Of a stretch of 64,000 bases of DNA, positions 1 to 8,740 are shown in pieces; positions within the stretch are counted from its first letter, which is position 1, and each line of letters starts with the position of its first letter. The notes beneath the pieces were generated by a model. That model ran no database searches and was not told the DNA's origin. It worked only from the letters and a program-made list of their open reading frames with translations. A program made the translations under genes and the position numbers. The stretch covers positions 1-64,000 of the forward strand of contig NZ_VZDO01000013.1 in assembly GCF_008802405.1 (NCBI RefSeq), read 5' to 3'. Source of the stretch: Plantimonas leprariae. Its GTDB lineage: Bacteria; Pseudomonadota; Alphaproteobacteria; Rhizobiales; Rhizobiaceae.

Positions 1-1
1 G

Positions 2-148
2 CGCCGCGCCATCCCGATCCTGGTTCTGACCACCGAGAGCGACGCGGAGAAGAAGGCGCGGGCCAGGCGCGCCGGGGCCACCGGCTGGATCGTCAAGCCG
101 TTCGACCCGGTGAAGCTGGTGGACGCGATCAACCGCGTCGCCGCCTGA
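2..148 (+). CDS. CheY-like response regulator, C-terminal fragment (cut by window edge)
   Basis: The frame is open from the first bases and encodes 48 residues before a TGA at 146-148. It reads as the last third of a CheY-type receiver domain. LVLTTESD matches the beta-4 strand with its conserved Thr/Ser, and WIVKPFDP carries the conserved Lys of the phosphorylation pocket. The phospho-acceptor Asp lies outside the window. It precedes a CheA-like gene and a second CheY, which fits a chemotaxis cluster. Receiver identity is secure; its partner kinase cannot be judged from the fragment. Confidence 0.85.
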   Translation, partial: RRAIPILVLTTESDAEKKARARRAGATGWIVKPFDPVKLVDAINRVAA

Positions 149-291
149 CGCCTCGCAACTGCTGCGGCGCGCCGTTCGCCGGCCGCACCGCCGTCCATCC
201 ATTCAGTCACCCGCCACGCCAGGGCGCTTGTGCCCCGAGCCGACAGTCACCCGCGCGACCGACACCAGCGCAGCCGAAGGGGCAACACGTC

Positions 292-1209
292 ATGGACGCC
301 ATGGCAGAAATCCGGCAGACCTTCTTCGAGGAATGCGCCGACGGCCTCGCCGAACTCGAACAAGGCCTCCTCCACATCGAAAACGGGGCGACGGATTACG
401 AAACCGTCAATACGGCATTTCGGGCGGTGCATTCGATCAAGGGCGGCGCGGCCTCCTTCAGCCTGACGGCGCTTTCCACCTACGCCCACATGTTCGAGGC
501 GGTGCTGGACGAGATGCGCGCCGGCCGCCTGGCGACCTCGCCGGAGGTTGTCGCGCTCGCCCGCCGCGCCAGCGCGCTGCTTGCCGACCTCGTGGCGGAA
601 GCCCGCGACGGGGCCGCCGGACACGACGAGCGCCGGCGCGCCATGATGGAAGAGCTGCAGCCGCTTGCCGGCGCGAAGGGCGCTGCGATCGCCGCCGCCG
701 CTGCCGCCGGGGCCGAGCCCGACGACGGCATGGAAGGGCTGGAGTTCATCCCGGTCTCGATCGATCTTTCGGAAATGTTCGGCGGCGCCTTCGAGTCGCG
801 CTTCCGGGTCGTTTTCCGGCCGCAGCCGGAACTCTATCGCAACGCCAACGAAGCGGCGCGGCTGATCCGCGATTGTCTGGCGCTCGGGCACGGCACGGTG
901 ACCTGCGACACCGGCGGCCTGCCCTCTTTCGAGACGCTCGATCCGGAAGGCGCCTACCTCACCTGGACGATCGACCTGACGGCCGTCGCCGACGAGGGCG
1001 CCGTCCGGGAAGTGTTCGAGTTCGTGGACTGGGACTGCGAGCTCGGCGTCGAGCGAATCGTCGAGGAGATGGCCGAGGAGGAGGCGGACGAAGGCATGCC
1101 GGACGCGTCGATCGACGCGACCTTCGCCGAGCTTCTCAGCCGGATCCAGTCGGAAACGCCGTCGACATTCGTGGCGGACGAGGAGGAAGGTGCCGCCCAG
1201 GAAGCCTGA
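292..1209 (+). CDS. cheA: CheA-type Hpt protein with only P1 and P2-like domains
   Basis: This 305-aa product starts with a P1 histidine phosphotransfer domain. AVHSIKGGAASF at about residues 43-54 holds the phosphorylated His. A region at about 150-260 resembles the P2 response-regulator docking domain of alphaproteobacterial CheA proteins, with RFRVVFRPQPELY and the ending VFEFVDWDCEL. It is followed by an acidic Glu/Asp/Ala-rich tail and a stop. A normal CheA is about 650-750 aa and continues with dimerisation, HATPase and CheW-like domains. None of these is encoded here or in the 125 nt before the next gene, so the gene is either 3'-deleted or a stand-alone Hpt protein. It cannot autophosphorylate. 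The ATG at 292 was chosen because homology starts there; a second in-frame ATG lies three codons later. Confidence 0.8.
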   Translation: MDAMAEIRQTFFEECADGLAELEQGLLHIENGATDYETVNTAFRAVHSIKGGAASFSLTALSTYAHMFEAVLDEMRAGRLATSPEVVALARRASALLADLVAEARDGAAGHDERRRAMMEELQPLAGAKGAAIAAAAAAGAEPDDGMEGLEFIPVSIDLSEMFGGAFESRFRVVFRPQPELYRNANEAARLIRDCLALGHGTVTCDTGGLPSFETLDPEGAYLTWTIDLTAVADEGAVREVFEFVDWDCELGVERIVEEMAEEEADEGMPDASIDATFAELLSRIQSETPSTFVADEEEGAAQEA

Positions 1210-1334
1210 GCCGCGGTTCGCGCGGATCCGGACATTCGAAGTGCGGATTTCATTCGGAAAAGATGGTCAGAGGTGGCGCGGCGGGTTTCCCTTGAGACCG
1301 AAGATGCGCAGGTGTTGGCGAAGGACGACGTAGG

Positions 1335-1724
1335 ATGAGCCTGAAGTCGCAATTGAAGGTGTTGATTGTTGACGACCAGCGGACGAGCCGGATGCTGATC
1401 CGGGATGCGTTGGATCAGCTGGGGATCCAGAACATCGTGACGGCGGAGGACGGCGAGCAGGCGTTGAAGCAGATGATGGCCTCGCCGTGCCACATCGTGA
1501 TTTCGGACTTCAACATGCCGAAGCTGGATGGGCTGCAGCTGTTGCAGGCGATCCGCTCGTATCCGCCGACCAAGAAGGTGCCGTTCATCATCCTGTCGGG
1601 GCGGGGCAACAAGGAGCTGGTGCAGAAGGCGGCGCAGCTGGGGGTGAACAACTTCCTGGTGAAGCCGATCTCGGTTCCGGTGCTGCAGAAGACCATCGAG
1701 GCGGTGGTGGGGCGGCTGCAATGA
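1335..1724 (+). CDS. cheY: CheY response regulator, complete
   Basis: A complete 129-aa single receiver domain. The acidic pair is in LIVDDQRTSR (about residues 10-15), the phospho-acceptor Asp is in VISDFNMPKLDG (about 56-60), the conserved Ser is in FIILSGRG, and the conserved Lys is in FLVKPIS. There is no output domain, so it should act as a diffusible signal from a CheA kinase to the flagellar switch or as a phosphate sink. Its stop overlaps the start of the downstream cheD fragment (ATGA at 1721-1724), which suggests translational coupling. Codon usage looks slightly less GC-biased than the CheA piece upstream. Confidence 0.93.
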   Translation: MSLKSQLKVLIVDDQRTSRMLIRDALDQLGIQNIVTAEDGEQALKQMMASPCHIVISDFNMPKLDGLQLLQAIRSYPPTKKVPFIILSGRGNKELVQKAAQLGVNNFLVKPISVPVLQKTIEAVVGRLQ

Positions 1725-1852
1725 GCCACGCCCTGCCGCGGGCCGAGGGCCCGTTCCGGCGCGCCCACATCATCCAGGGCGAGGCCAAGGTCGATACCCG
1801 CCCGGACGCCGTCATGACCACACCCCTCGGCTCCTGCGTCGCCGCTGCCTGA
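1721..1852 (+). pseudogene. cheD: CheD, truncated after 43 residues
   Basis: Starting at the ATGA overlap with cheY, the frame gives a 43-aa peptide ending MTTPLGSCVAAA. This is the N-terminal part of CheD, the chemoreceptor glutamine deamidase, and contains the GSC motif whose Cys is catalytic. CheD is normally about 160-200 aa. Here the homology stops directly after the catalytic Cys segment, the conserved His and Thr residues are missing, and a stop follows. The rest of the chemotaxis cluster is not found before the tRNA 140 bp downstream. I infer a deletion that fused the cluster to the tRNA region. The fragment cannot be active. Confidence 0.75.
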
Positions 1853-1990
1853 ACGCGCCGGGAAGGAGCATCCCGGCGCAAATCGCCTGCACCTTTCCTT
1901 GTCGGCCGGGGAGGGGCAGCCGACCTTTATGCGCGTGGGCTCTTCGATCATGTTGACCACGAGGCGCCTTGGGCCTTAAGGGTGTGGCAG

Positions 1991-2067
1991 GCACCCGTAG
2001 CTCAGCTGGATAGAGTGCTGCCCTCCGAAGGCAGAGGTCACAGGTTCGAATCCTGTCGGGTGCGCCA
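1991..2067 (+). tRNA. tRNA-Arg (anticodon CCG)
   Basis: A 77-nt cloverleaf. The acceptor stem is GCACCCG/CGGGTGC and the D-arm contains AGCTCAGCTGGATAGAG. The anticodon stem CTGCC/GGCAG closes the loop CTCCGAA with anticodon CCG. The T-arm includes GGTTCGAATCC, and CCA is encoded at 2065-2067. The gene is intact. Its 3' half overlaps the last codons of a convergent serine recombinase, so it is the apparent integration site of the island to its right. Confidence 0.97.
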
Positions 2068-3714
2068 TTTCGGTCCAGTAAACTGAACCACCTCGCCTGC
2101 CGCCGGCGTGCCGGCGACCGCGGCGTGCAAGACATCGCGGCTGCCGACAATGCGGACCGTCGCCGCGTCGACCTCAACGGCACTCAAGATGGCGCGCAGA
2201 TACGCTTTGCGCGCCGGCGTGTCGCCTGCAGCCAGCACCTCGCGCATGAGCTTGGCGAAGGCGGCGACCTTCTCCGGATTAATCTTAACGTTCCCGCCGC
2301 TTTGCGCTCGCGCCCGCTCGAACGCTCCTTGCGCCTTCTCCCGGTCGGCCTTCAGCACCGCGATGCGCTCCCTCAGGATGTCGTCCAGCTCCGCCAGCCC
2401 GTCCTCGACGAGCTTGTAGAGACGGCGCAGCTTGTCCTCGGCGGCCGCGACCTCGGTCTGCAACTGGAGGAGGCGACCGTCGACCGCCTCCGCCCGCGCG
2501 GCACGTCGGGCGACGAGCGCGGACAGGACCTCGGCTAGACGCTCGGGCGCGAACAGCCGCTCCTCCAGCGCCTTGAGCACCAGATCATCGAGATGGGCCA
2601 TCGGAATCGAGTTGCCACGACAGGCGGTCGGGCCGCGCTGGGCGCGCGAAGCGCAGTTGTAGTAGGCATAGACCCGTCCCGAGCGCGACGTGCCTGTGCG
2701 CTGCGTCATCCCGCCGCCGCAATGGGAGCAGGTGGCGAGACCCGTCAGCAGGATCGGACCGCTCGCGATGCGCACCGGGCTGACGCGCGGGTTGTTGGCG
2801 GCGAGCTTGGCCTGCACCGCCTCGAAGGCCGCGTCCTCAACGATGCGCGGCACGGCGATCGTGACAATCTCGTCCTCGCCGCGCTTCTCGCCGGTCGCTT
2901 TGTTGCGCACGTTGTAGCGCCAGCGGCCGACATAGACGGTGTTGGTGAGGATGTGGTGCAGCGCACCGACGCCGAACGTGCCGCCGCGCTTCGTCGCGAA
3001 GCCCCGGCCGTTCAGCCATTTGACGGCCTCCTTGATGCCGAGCGGCGGCGTGCCGGTCGCCGGATCGCCGTCGAGGTAGAGGCGGAAGATCAGCCGGACG
3101 GTCTCGGCCTCGACCGGATCGACCGCAAGGCGCTTCTTGATCTTCGCGCCGCGCCGCTCAGCCTCGATGATTTGGTAGCCGAGCGGCGGCGAGGCACCGT
3201 TCCAGAAGCCCTGCCGGGCGTTCTCGCGCATCGCGCGCGTTACCTGCTTGCCGTTCTCCTTCGAAGTGTACTCGTCGAAGATGCCGATGATCTGGCGCAT
3301 CATCTCGGCGGACGGGTCGGTACCGGTAGGTTGGGTGATCGAGACCACCTCGACGCCGTGTCGGCCCAGCTTGCGGATGGCGAGTTCCATCTCGGCGCCG
3401 TTGCGGTAGAAGCGCGAGAAGGCGTGGACCACGATCACATCGTAGGGCCGGTCGACGTCGCAGGCGCGGTCCATCAGTGCCTGGAAGGCGGGACGGCGGT
3501 CGTCGGTGGCGCTGACGCCCGGCTCGACGTACTCGTCGGCGACGATCCAGCCCTCGCGCTCGCAGTGGCCGCGGGTGAGGCGGCGCTGCGAGGGAAGCGA
3601 CACGTCGCCCTCCGCCTGCCTGCCGGTCGAGACGCGCAGGTAGAGCGCCGCTCGGCGCACTTTCCCCGGGGCGGCGATCACCGGCATTTTCGGGAGCGGC
3701 TTGGCGAAGGACAT
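2038..3714 (-). CDS. large serine recombinase (island integrase)
   Basis: A 558-aa large serine recombinase. The N-terminal resolvase domain starts at about residue 20 with [12 protein letters not shown], where the Ser is the catalytic nucleophile. The recombinase domain includes GYQIIEAE and [13 protein letters not shown] zinc ribbon (CSHCGGGM, later NCASR and ACRG) is followed by a coiled coil rich in Ala, Glu and Arg. The start at 3714 has GGAG about nine bases upstream. The last residues, WRTRQDSNL, are encoded by the antisense of the tRNA-Arg 3' half. The protein terminus therefore crosses the presumed attachment site and would probably differ in the excised circular form. I infer that it integrates and excises the island 2062-49573. 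Confidence 0.93.
   Translation of the reverse strand: MSFAKPLPKMPVIAAPGKVRRAALYLRVSTGRQAEGDVSLPSQRRLTRGHCEREGWIVADEYVEPGVSATDDRRPAFQALMDRACDVDRPYDVIVVHAFSRFYRNGAEMELAIRKLGRHGVEVVSITQPTGTDPSAEMMRQIIGIFDEYTSKENGKQVTRAMRENARQGFWNGASPPLGYQIIEAERRGAKIKKRLAVDPVEAETVRLIFRLYLDGDPATGTPPLGIKEAVKWLNGRGFATKRGGTFGVGALHHILTNTVYVGRWRYNVRNKATGEKRGEDEIVTIAVPRIVEDAAFEAVQAKLAANNPRVSPVRIASGPILLTGLATCSHCGGGMTQRTGTSRSGRVYAYYNCASRAQRGPTACRGNSIPMAHLDDLVLKALEERLFAPERLAEVLSALVARRAARAEAVDGRLLQLQTEVAAAEDKLRRLYKLVEDGLAELDDILRERIAVLKADREKAQGAFERARAQSGGNVKINPEKVAAFAKLMREVLAAGDTPARKAYLRAILSAVEVDAATVRIVGSRDVLHAAVAGTPAAGEVVQFTGPKWRTRQDSNL
2062..2078 (+). other. candidate left attachment site (attL core)
   Basis: The 17-nt sequence GCGCCATTTCGGTCCAG spans the CCA end of tRNA-Arg and the first bases beyond it. 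It recurs in the same orientation at 49557-49573 with one mismatch (G to A). The pair brackets the integrase, mobility, defence and toxin-antitoxin genes. This is the expected position for the left end of an island whose integrase lies immediately inside. Serine recombinases need only a very short identical core, so the exact crossover is unknown. Confidence 0.45.
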
Positions 3715-3900
3715 GGCGCAAACTCCAACGACGCGTCGTGAGCGGTCCCTGTCGAGTTCTCTGCGTCACGGGTCCAGACGGTAAGAACGTGAAGGAAAGG
3801 ACGACCACGAGTCTTGCAGCCCGCCGAATCGCCTGCAACGACGATTGCTTGATCCGTCGAGATCGCTGTGGAGAACTCGACCCTCCGGCGCACCGCGGCG

Positions 3901-4173
3901 TCAGGCATTGAGAATGCCGTCGATGAGCCGGCCGAGGTATCGCTCCAAGACGTCGAGTTCGCACGCCGTCACCGGCAACGGATCGGGCAGCTCGACGATC
4001 ATACGCCGCTCGATCTCGCTCTGAGCGCGCGGGACGGCTTTTTGTGCCGGTGTCCGCAATCGACGACGTCGAACCCCGATCGGCGGCCCGGCGTTCGCGG
4101 GGCCCTGCCGGCGGCGTTCGCCGCGACGGCCGCCGCGCGATGGCGAGCCGTGATCGGGCGGTTCAGAGCTCAT
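3901..4173 (-). CDS. small hypothetical protein downstream of relaxase
   Basis: A 90-aa frame whose start overlaps the last 11 nt of the relaxase gene, as expected of a coupled downstream gene. The first half is Arg/Gly/Pro-rich and low in complexity. The second half looks like a folded segment, with IVELPDPLPVTACELDVLERYLGR ending the positional core (helical pattern, about residues 58-90). I do not recognise a named family. Small genes of this type occur directly after TraA/MobF relaxases in rhizobial elements, and that is the main support. It may start further inside. Confidence 0.5.
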   Translation of the reverse strand: MSSEPPDHGSPSRGGRRGERRRQGPANAGPPIGVRRRRLRTPAQKAVPRAQSEIERRMIVELPDPLPVTACELDVLERYLGRLIDGILNA

Positions 4174-6796
4174 GGCCGAGCTCGCGGCGGCGTTCGCGGG
4201 CGCGCGAGCGGTCCCATTCCGTCGCCGCCGTCTTCAGCTCGGCCGCGAGGAGATCGAGCGTCGTGGTCTTCGCGCTGGCGCGCGCCAAGCGCTCGGCGAG
4301 GAAGCCGAGGCGCGCGTCGCGGTCGCCGGCCTGGACCAACTCGAGCGTGTCCGCCGCCATCTCTCGGTCGAGCGTGCGACTGTCGACGAAGAGGACCGTG
4401 TCGCCCCGCGCCCGGCTTGCCGCGACATAGGCGTCGTGCCGGTCGAAACGGGCGGACAGAAGGACGAGCGTCGCGTCAACCGTGATCCCTTGCGCCTGGA
4501 AGATCGTCGCCGCGTAGGCATGGGCAAGCTTCGCCCGTCCTTGGTCGTCCGCGACATCGGCGGGCGCGAACTCGACCGTGCGCTCGCCGACCCGGGCGGC
4601 GATCCGCACCGAGCCGTCCGCGGCCTCGCGGATCGCGGCGATTTCCGCTTCCGTGCCGTTGATGACGCCGAGCGCATCCTGGCGGACGAGAAAGCGGACG
4701 CGGTCGCCTTCGGCGAGACGCAGCTGGTATCCATTGCCGGAGGCATCGGCGGCCGCCGCAATGACGTCCGGCCCGCGCAGCATATCACGCTCGCGCAGGT
4801 GTCGACGGATCGCCGTCGATACCGCCCTCACTTCAGCATTGGTCTTCGCCGTGACGAGGACGCTTCGCTCCGGCGCGGCGTCGCGCTGGCGCTGCCATTC
4901 GGCGGCGACCGCCTCGACCGTCGCGCGCGGCCCGTCGTGGAAGTGGACGAGACCGCGCTCGTCGAAGGTTGCCAACGCGGCGGCCGCGCCGCCGCGGGCG
5001 AAGGCCTGCGGTGCTTCGCGGGCCCAGGCCTCGCGCTGGCGCACGACAGTTGCGATTTCGCTCGCGCCCACGACTTCCCGGATTAGCCGCATCGCGTGGC
5101 CGGGACCGATCGGGCGGAGCTGGTTCTCGTCGCCGACGATCACTGCGACGCCACCGGTTCGCTCGACTTGCCGCAGCAGCTGCAGCGCCTGCGGGCTCGC
5201 CTGCAGGCCGCCCTCCTCGACGAGCAGGCAGGTTTTCGGCCCGAAGATCGGCCTCTCGCCGCCATCGCGGGCGAGCCAGGAGTCGATCGCCCGCGACGCG
5301 ACGCCGAGATCGTCCCGGAGCCCGTGCGCGGCGCGCCAGGCGATCGCCGCGCCGACGACGGTGTAGCCTTCCGACTGCCAGGCACGAGTGATCGCCGATA
5401 GTGTCGTCGACTTGCCCGTTCCGGCGGCGCCCTGCACCAGGGTCAGGCGCGCCCCGGAGGTCGCAGCGCGGGCGACCGCCGCCTGCTCGGCGTTGAGGTT
5501 CTGTTCCGCGACGAGCCGGGTGACAAGCGCCGGATCGGGTGCGGCGACGCGCTCGCCCGCGAGACGCCGGGCGACCTCGACCAGCCGCCGCTCGGTCGCG
5601 ATCATCGCCGGCGTCGAATAGACCAACTCGCAACGGGCTTCCCCGAGGGTTGCGACACGCCCGTCGGCGACGAGCGCGTCCGCCATCTCGATCGTGCGGG
5701 CGGGGTCGGAACGCGATCCGACGAGGGCGTTGGCGACCGCCTCGATCAGGTGCCGCCGCTCGAAGGTGGCGCTGTGCCCGGTCAGCGCCGCCGGTACCGA
5801 CGCGACGCGTTCCGTCGCGAGCGCCTCGCACCGCTCCGTCGTCAACTCGGCCGCCGCCGCCCGTCCGGCCGCGCGGACGTCAGCGAGAACTGCCTCCGCC
5901 GGATGCCCGAGCGCCGCAGCGGCGTCCTTCCACTGCCAAATCAGATCGGGGCCGGCGACCGCCTGCTTGTCGCGGCGGCCGGCGAGCGTCACGGCGGCGG
6001 CGAGCGCGGGCGCCGCACCGGACGTGACGCCGGCCTCGGCGAGTTCCTCTTCGATCGAGGCGCGGCGGGCGCTGAAGAAGCGACAGAGCGCCTCCGGCAC
6101 GCCGCGAACGCTCCAGCGCCAGTCGTTATCCGGCACCTCGATCGCGAGGCCACGCTGCTGCAGCGCGGTGGCGACGGCAAGGCGGTACTGCGAGCCGATG
6201 GCGTTGCGCCATGACCGCAGCGCCACCGTGTCGAGCGCCCCCCAGGTGCCGTCCGCACGTTCTCCGATGTTGGGCCAGCAAAGATGGTGATGTCGTTGAG
6301 GACTCGGCATCACCGTTCCGTCGGCATGCCGCTCGGGCCGTGCCTCCGAATGGGTGAACGCGGCAACGGCGAACGCTGCGCGCTCCCGCCGGCTGCCGGC
6401 GCGGCCGCGCCGGGCGAGCGGGATCTCGGCCTCGACGAGCCGGATGATGGCTTCGACTGCCTCGCGCTCGGCCGCCTCGATCGTCTCGCGCATGGCCGCG
6501 TCGCCGAGCGCCCAGGCAACCGAGACGGACTTCGGCGAGCTCAGCGTCAGGTCGACGCCGAGCGTCCGTTTGCCGGCACCCGCGTGCCGGACGAGCAGTC
6601 GGCCCATGCGGTCGAGACCCTGGCACGCACGGTCGAAGTCCGGGGCGCGCACCGCCGTCCCGGCCGTGACGCCGAGTCGCTCGTGCCCGCGCAGCCAGAT
6701 GCCGGACGCTTCGGCGCCGACCTCGTAGTAGCGGACGGCCGAGCTTTCTCGCGTGTAGTACGCGCTGGAGCGGATCAAGGCGAAGCTGGCGACCAA
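4163..6796 (-). CDS. MobF-family conjugative relaxase with TraI/RecD-like helicase
   Basis: About 877 aa. The N-terminal MobF (TrwC-type) relaxase domain carries the active-site tyrosines in SSAYYTRE (about 10-17) and the metal-binding histidine triad in RHHHLCWPN (about 165-173). A RecD2/TraI-like helicase follows, with Walker A GAAGTGKSTT at about 455, the Walker B region LLVEEGG, and the C-terminal motif AATIFQAQGITVD. It would nick the transfer origin, stay bound to the 5' end and unwind the strand. The start is chosen as TTG at 6796, because GGAGG lies nine bases upstream and MobF proteins begin close to the first Tyr. An ATG 17 codons further upstream lies beyond a hairpin. TraD is encoded upstream on the same strand. 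Confidence 0.92.
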   Translation of the reverse strand: MVASFALIRSSAYYTRESSAVRYYEVGAEASGIWLRGHERLGVTAGTAVRAPDFDRACQGLDRMGRLLVRHAGAGKRTLGVDLTLSSPKSVSVAWALGDAAMRETIEAAEREAVEAIIRLVEAEIPLARRGRAGSRRERAAFAVAAFTHSEARPERHADGTVMPSPQRHHHLCWPNIGERADGTWGALDTVALRSWRNAIGSQYRLAVATALQQRGLAIEVPDNDWRWSVRGVPEALCRFFSARRASIEEELAEAGVTSGAAPALAAAVTLAGRRDKQAVAGPDLIWQWKDAAAALGHPAEAVLADVRAAGRAAAAELTTERCEALATERVASVPAALTGHSATFERRHLIEAVANALVGSRSDPARTIEMADALVADGRVATLGEARCELVYSTPAMIATERRLVEVARRLAGERVAAPDPALVTRLVAEQNLNAEQAAVARAATSGARLTLVQGAAGTGKSTTLSAITRAWQSEGYTVVGAAIAWRAAHGLRDDLGVASRAIDSWLARDGGERPIFGPKTCLLVEEGGLQASPQALQLLRQVERTGGVAVIVGDENQLRPIGPGHAMRLIREVVGASEIATVVRQREAWAREAPQAFARGGAAAALATFDERGLVHFHDGPRATVEAVAAEWQRQRDAAPERSVLVTAKTNAEVRAVSTAIRRHLRERDMLRGPDVIAAAADASGNGYQLRLAEGDRVRFLVRQDALGVINGTEAEIAAIREAADGSVRIAARVGERTVEFAPADVADDQGRAKLAHAYAATIFQAQGITVDATLVLLSARFDRHDAYVAASRARGDTVLFVDSRTLDREMAADTLELVQAGDRDARLGFLAERLARASAKTTTLDLLAAELKTAATEWDRSRARERRRELGHEL

Positions 6797-6800
6797 GAAA

Positions 6801-6825
6801 GAAGGCCTCCGGTTGGGAGGCCTTC
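6801..6825 (-). terminator. strong hairpin before the relaxase start
   Basis: A perfect 10-bp inverted repeat (GAAGGCCTCC / GGAGGCCTTC) with a 5-nt loop is followed on the minus strand by TTTCTT. It can act as a rho-independent terminator for the traD-side transcript. Its 3' arm also contains the GGAGG that would serve the relaxase TTG start, so folding would hide that ribosome binding site. Either role would keep relaxase levels low. The choice between them is inference. Confidence 0.6.
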
Positions 6826-6851
6826 CAACTACGCGCGTGCGCGACACCGAT

Positions 6852-6870
6852 GTTTGGGATTAACTCAGAT
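6852..6870. repeat. 19-bp repeat, copy A (before relaxase)
   Basis: GTTTGGGATTAACTCAGAT occurs here, between the coupling-protein gene and the relaxase, and identically at 10040-10058 just upstream of the parA-like gene. Both copies face the same way relative to minus-strand genes. They look like shared binding sites of an element-encoded regulator or part of duplicated promoter regions. Confidence 0.6.
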
Positions 6871-6934
6871 CGTCGGACAAAAACGAACCCCGCCGCAAGG
6901 GCAGGGTCGCTTGCACTTCGGTCAAAGCGACGGA

Positions 6935-8710
6935 TCAGATCGCTTCGTCCCCACCGAGCCACGTCGCGGGCACGTGGCCCGGACGACGGTCCGGCCAGCC
7001 CGTCACCGGCATATCGAGGATCGCCGGGTTGCCGAGCCCCATGATCAGCACCCGCGCGATGGTCTTGTCGCCTTCAACCCGGACGCCGAGTTCATCTTCC
7101 AAGCGATCCATCGGGAAGACCGGGACCATCTCGCGGACCGGCTTGCGGATCATGCGGCCGGTTCGCGCGTCATGCTCCTTCGATCCCGGATACTCCACCG
7201 TCCGCTCGCCGAGGAGCTTGACGACGCGCTCGGCCGTGTTGCCAGCATTCAGCTGATGGACCAGCTTGATGCGGAAGCGAGCGAGCAATGTTCCTGTTGT
7301 GTTCTCACCATACAGTTCGATCAGGCTCGCGATGTCCTGAACGGCCGCGATCGTCACCACACCCAGTTCGCGGCCGACATTCAGAAGGTTCGGCAGCCGG
7401 TGGAGCTTGCCGCATTCCGGCAGTTCGTCGAGACAGAGCGTCAACCGCGTGGCCGGGTTGCGCTCGCGTCCCGGCCGCATCGCAAGACCCGCGAGGCGAT
7501 CGACGATGAACGCACCGACCGCCGTCGAGAGCGTCGGGTACTCGCTGGACTTCTGCAGGATGATGACCCGCGGCAGCTTGCCGTCGCCGTCGATCCAGCG
7601 GCGAAGGCTGAACCGCCCCGTCGCCGGGATGTCGCCCCAGGCATGCGCGAGCGGCAAGACCACGGTCAGGGCTGCCACCCAGAGCGTGATCAGGATCGAC
7701 ATCGTCGTCCGGTTCTCCTCCGGATCCGCGCTTCCGAACACCAGCCTGCTGGCGCTGCCAGAGCCGTGGCGATCCAACCGCTCCTTGATCTCAAGGCCGG
7801 GCGACAGAAGCGCGTCGGCGAGGTCCGGCCAGGACCAGCGGCGGTTCGTCTCGAAGGAAAGTGCCATCACGAGATCGGCCCAGACGCCCCGCGTGCCGTC
7901 GCCCCAAAGCGAGTCGTGGTCCGATCGTGGCACGCAGTGCGCCGCAAACTCCCGAGCGTGCTCGAGGTTTTGGATGTCGTCCGCGATGTCGTAGGCCCAG
8001 GAACGCGCGTCGTGCGGCGCGATGAGGATCGCGCGATCGACCGGTGCTCCAGCCGTCCTGTCGCCTTTGACGTCGTGGATCAGCAGGTGGTCGCCGCGCT
8101 CGACGACCTGCTCGATCAGCGCGCGGAACGTCGACGTCTTGCCGGATCCTTGCGTTCCGATCGCCAAAACGTTGTAGCCTTCGACGGCGGGCGTCAGCTG
8201 CACGTGCGGGGCGAGCCACAGCCCGCGCGCCAGCGCTCGGCCGGTCTCTGCGATGCGCCGCCGCAGCGAAGCCCGTGCGTCGGCGTCGAAGAGCGGACGC
8301 CGCCCGCGCAAGGTCCTGACGTTCTCGCGCTTCGGTGTTTGTTCGTAGATCGCACAGTAGGTCATCGCCGCGGACACGACCGGCGCCGTCAGCAGCAACA
8401 AAGCGGACATGAGCGCGCTGGCGGAGCTTCCCAAGACCGCGATCAACCGGGACAGAACGGACAGGCGGCAGTCGATGCCAATCAGCTTCGTCAGTCCGGC
8501 GTTGCACTCGGCGCCCATGAGGAAACGGCGGCCGAAGCGAGCCAGATCGGACAGGTCGAACGGGACCGCGCCGTAGGAGCGCGGGAGCATCGGCGGTCGG
8601 ACGTGGAAGAGGAGCACGAGGCCGAGGGCGAAGATGAACGACCCGACGAGCGTAGCGCCGAGGACGGCGGATGCGACGGGCTTGGTCTCGACGAAGGGGT
8701 TATCGGTCAT
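6935..8710 (-). CDS. TraD/VirD4-type conjugative coupling ATPase
   Basis: 591 aa. Two hydrophobic segments near the N-terminus (about residues 12-36 and 95-115) would anchor it in the inner membrane. The cytoplasmic ATPase follows, with Walker A GTQGSGKTS at about 183, Walker B LCLDELP at about 423, and AVQDIASLIELYG, typical of TraD/TraG coupling proteins. It would bring the relaxase-DNA complex to a type IV secretion channel. No channel genes are in the window, so a helper element is probably used. An ATG with GGAAAT upstream marks the start. The gene for a small membrane protein lies 30 bp upstream on the same strand. Confidence 0.9.
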   Translation of the reverse strand: MTDNPFVETKPVASAVLGATLVGSFIFALGLVLLFHVRPPMLPRSYGAVPFDLSDLARFGRRFLMGAECNAGLTKLIGIDCRLSVLSRLIAVLGSSASALMSALLLLTAPVVSAAMTYCAIYEQTPKRENVRTLRGRRPLFDADARASLRRRIAETGRALARGLWLAPHVQLTPAVEGYNVLAIGTQGSGKTSTFRALIEQVVERGDHLLIHDVKGDRTAGAPVDRAILIAPHDARSWAYDIADDIQNLEHAREFAAHCVPRSDHDSLWGDGTRGVWADLVMALSFETNRRWSWPDLADALLSPGLEIKERLDRHGSGSASRLVFGSADPEENRTTMSILITLWVAALTVVLPLAHAWGDIPATGRFSLRRWIDGDGKLPRVIILQKSSEYPTLSTAVGAFIVDRLAGLAMRPGRERNPATRLTLCLDELPECGKLHRLPNLLNVGRELGVVTIAAVQDIASLIELYGENTTGTLLARFRIKLVHQLNAGNTAERVVKLLGERTVEYPGSKEHDARTGRMIRKPVREMVPVFPMDRLEDELGVRVEGDKTIARVLIMGLGNPAILDMPVTGWPDRRPGHVPATWLGGDEAI

Positions 8711-8740
8711 GACGGGATTTCCTTAATTGGAGGTTGTTGG

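Noticed and set aside
228-1295. A 355-aa Arg/Gly-rich plus-strand frame over the CheA gene
   Set aside because: Another frame at the same place gives the Hpt domain. This one has no family features.
3678-3908. A 76-aa minus-strand frame upstream of the integrase
   Set aside because: It overlaps the integrase start in another frame, with no motif.
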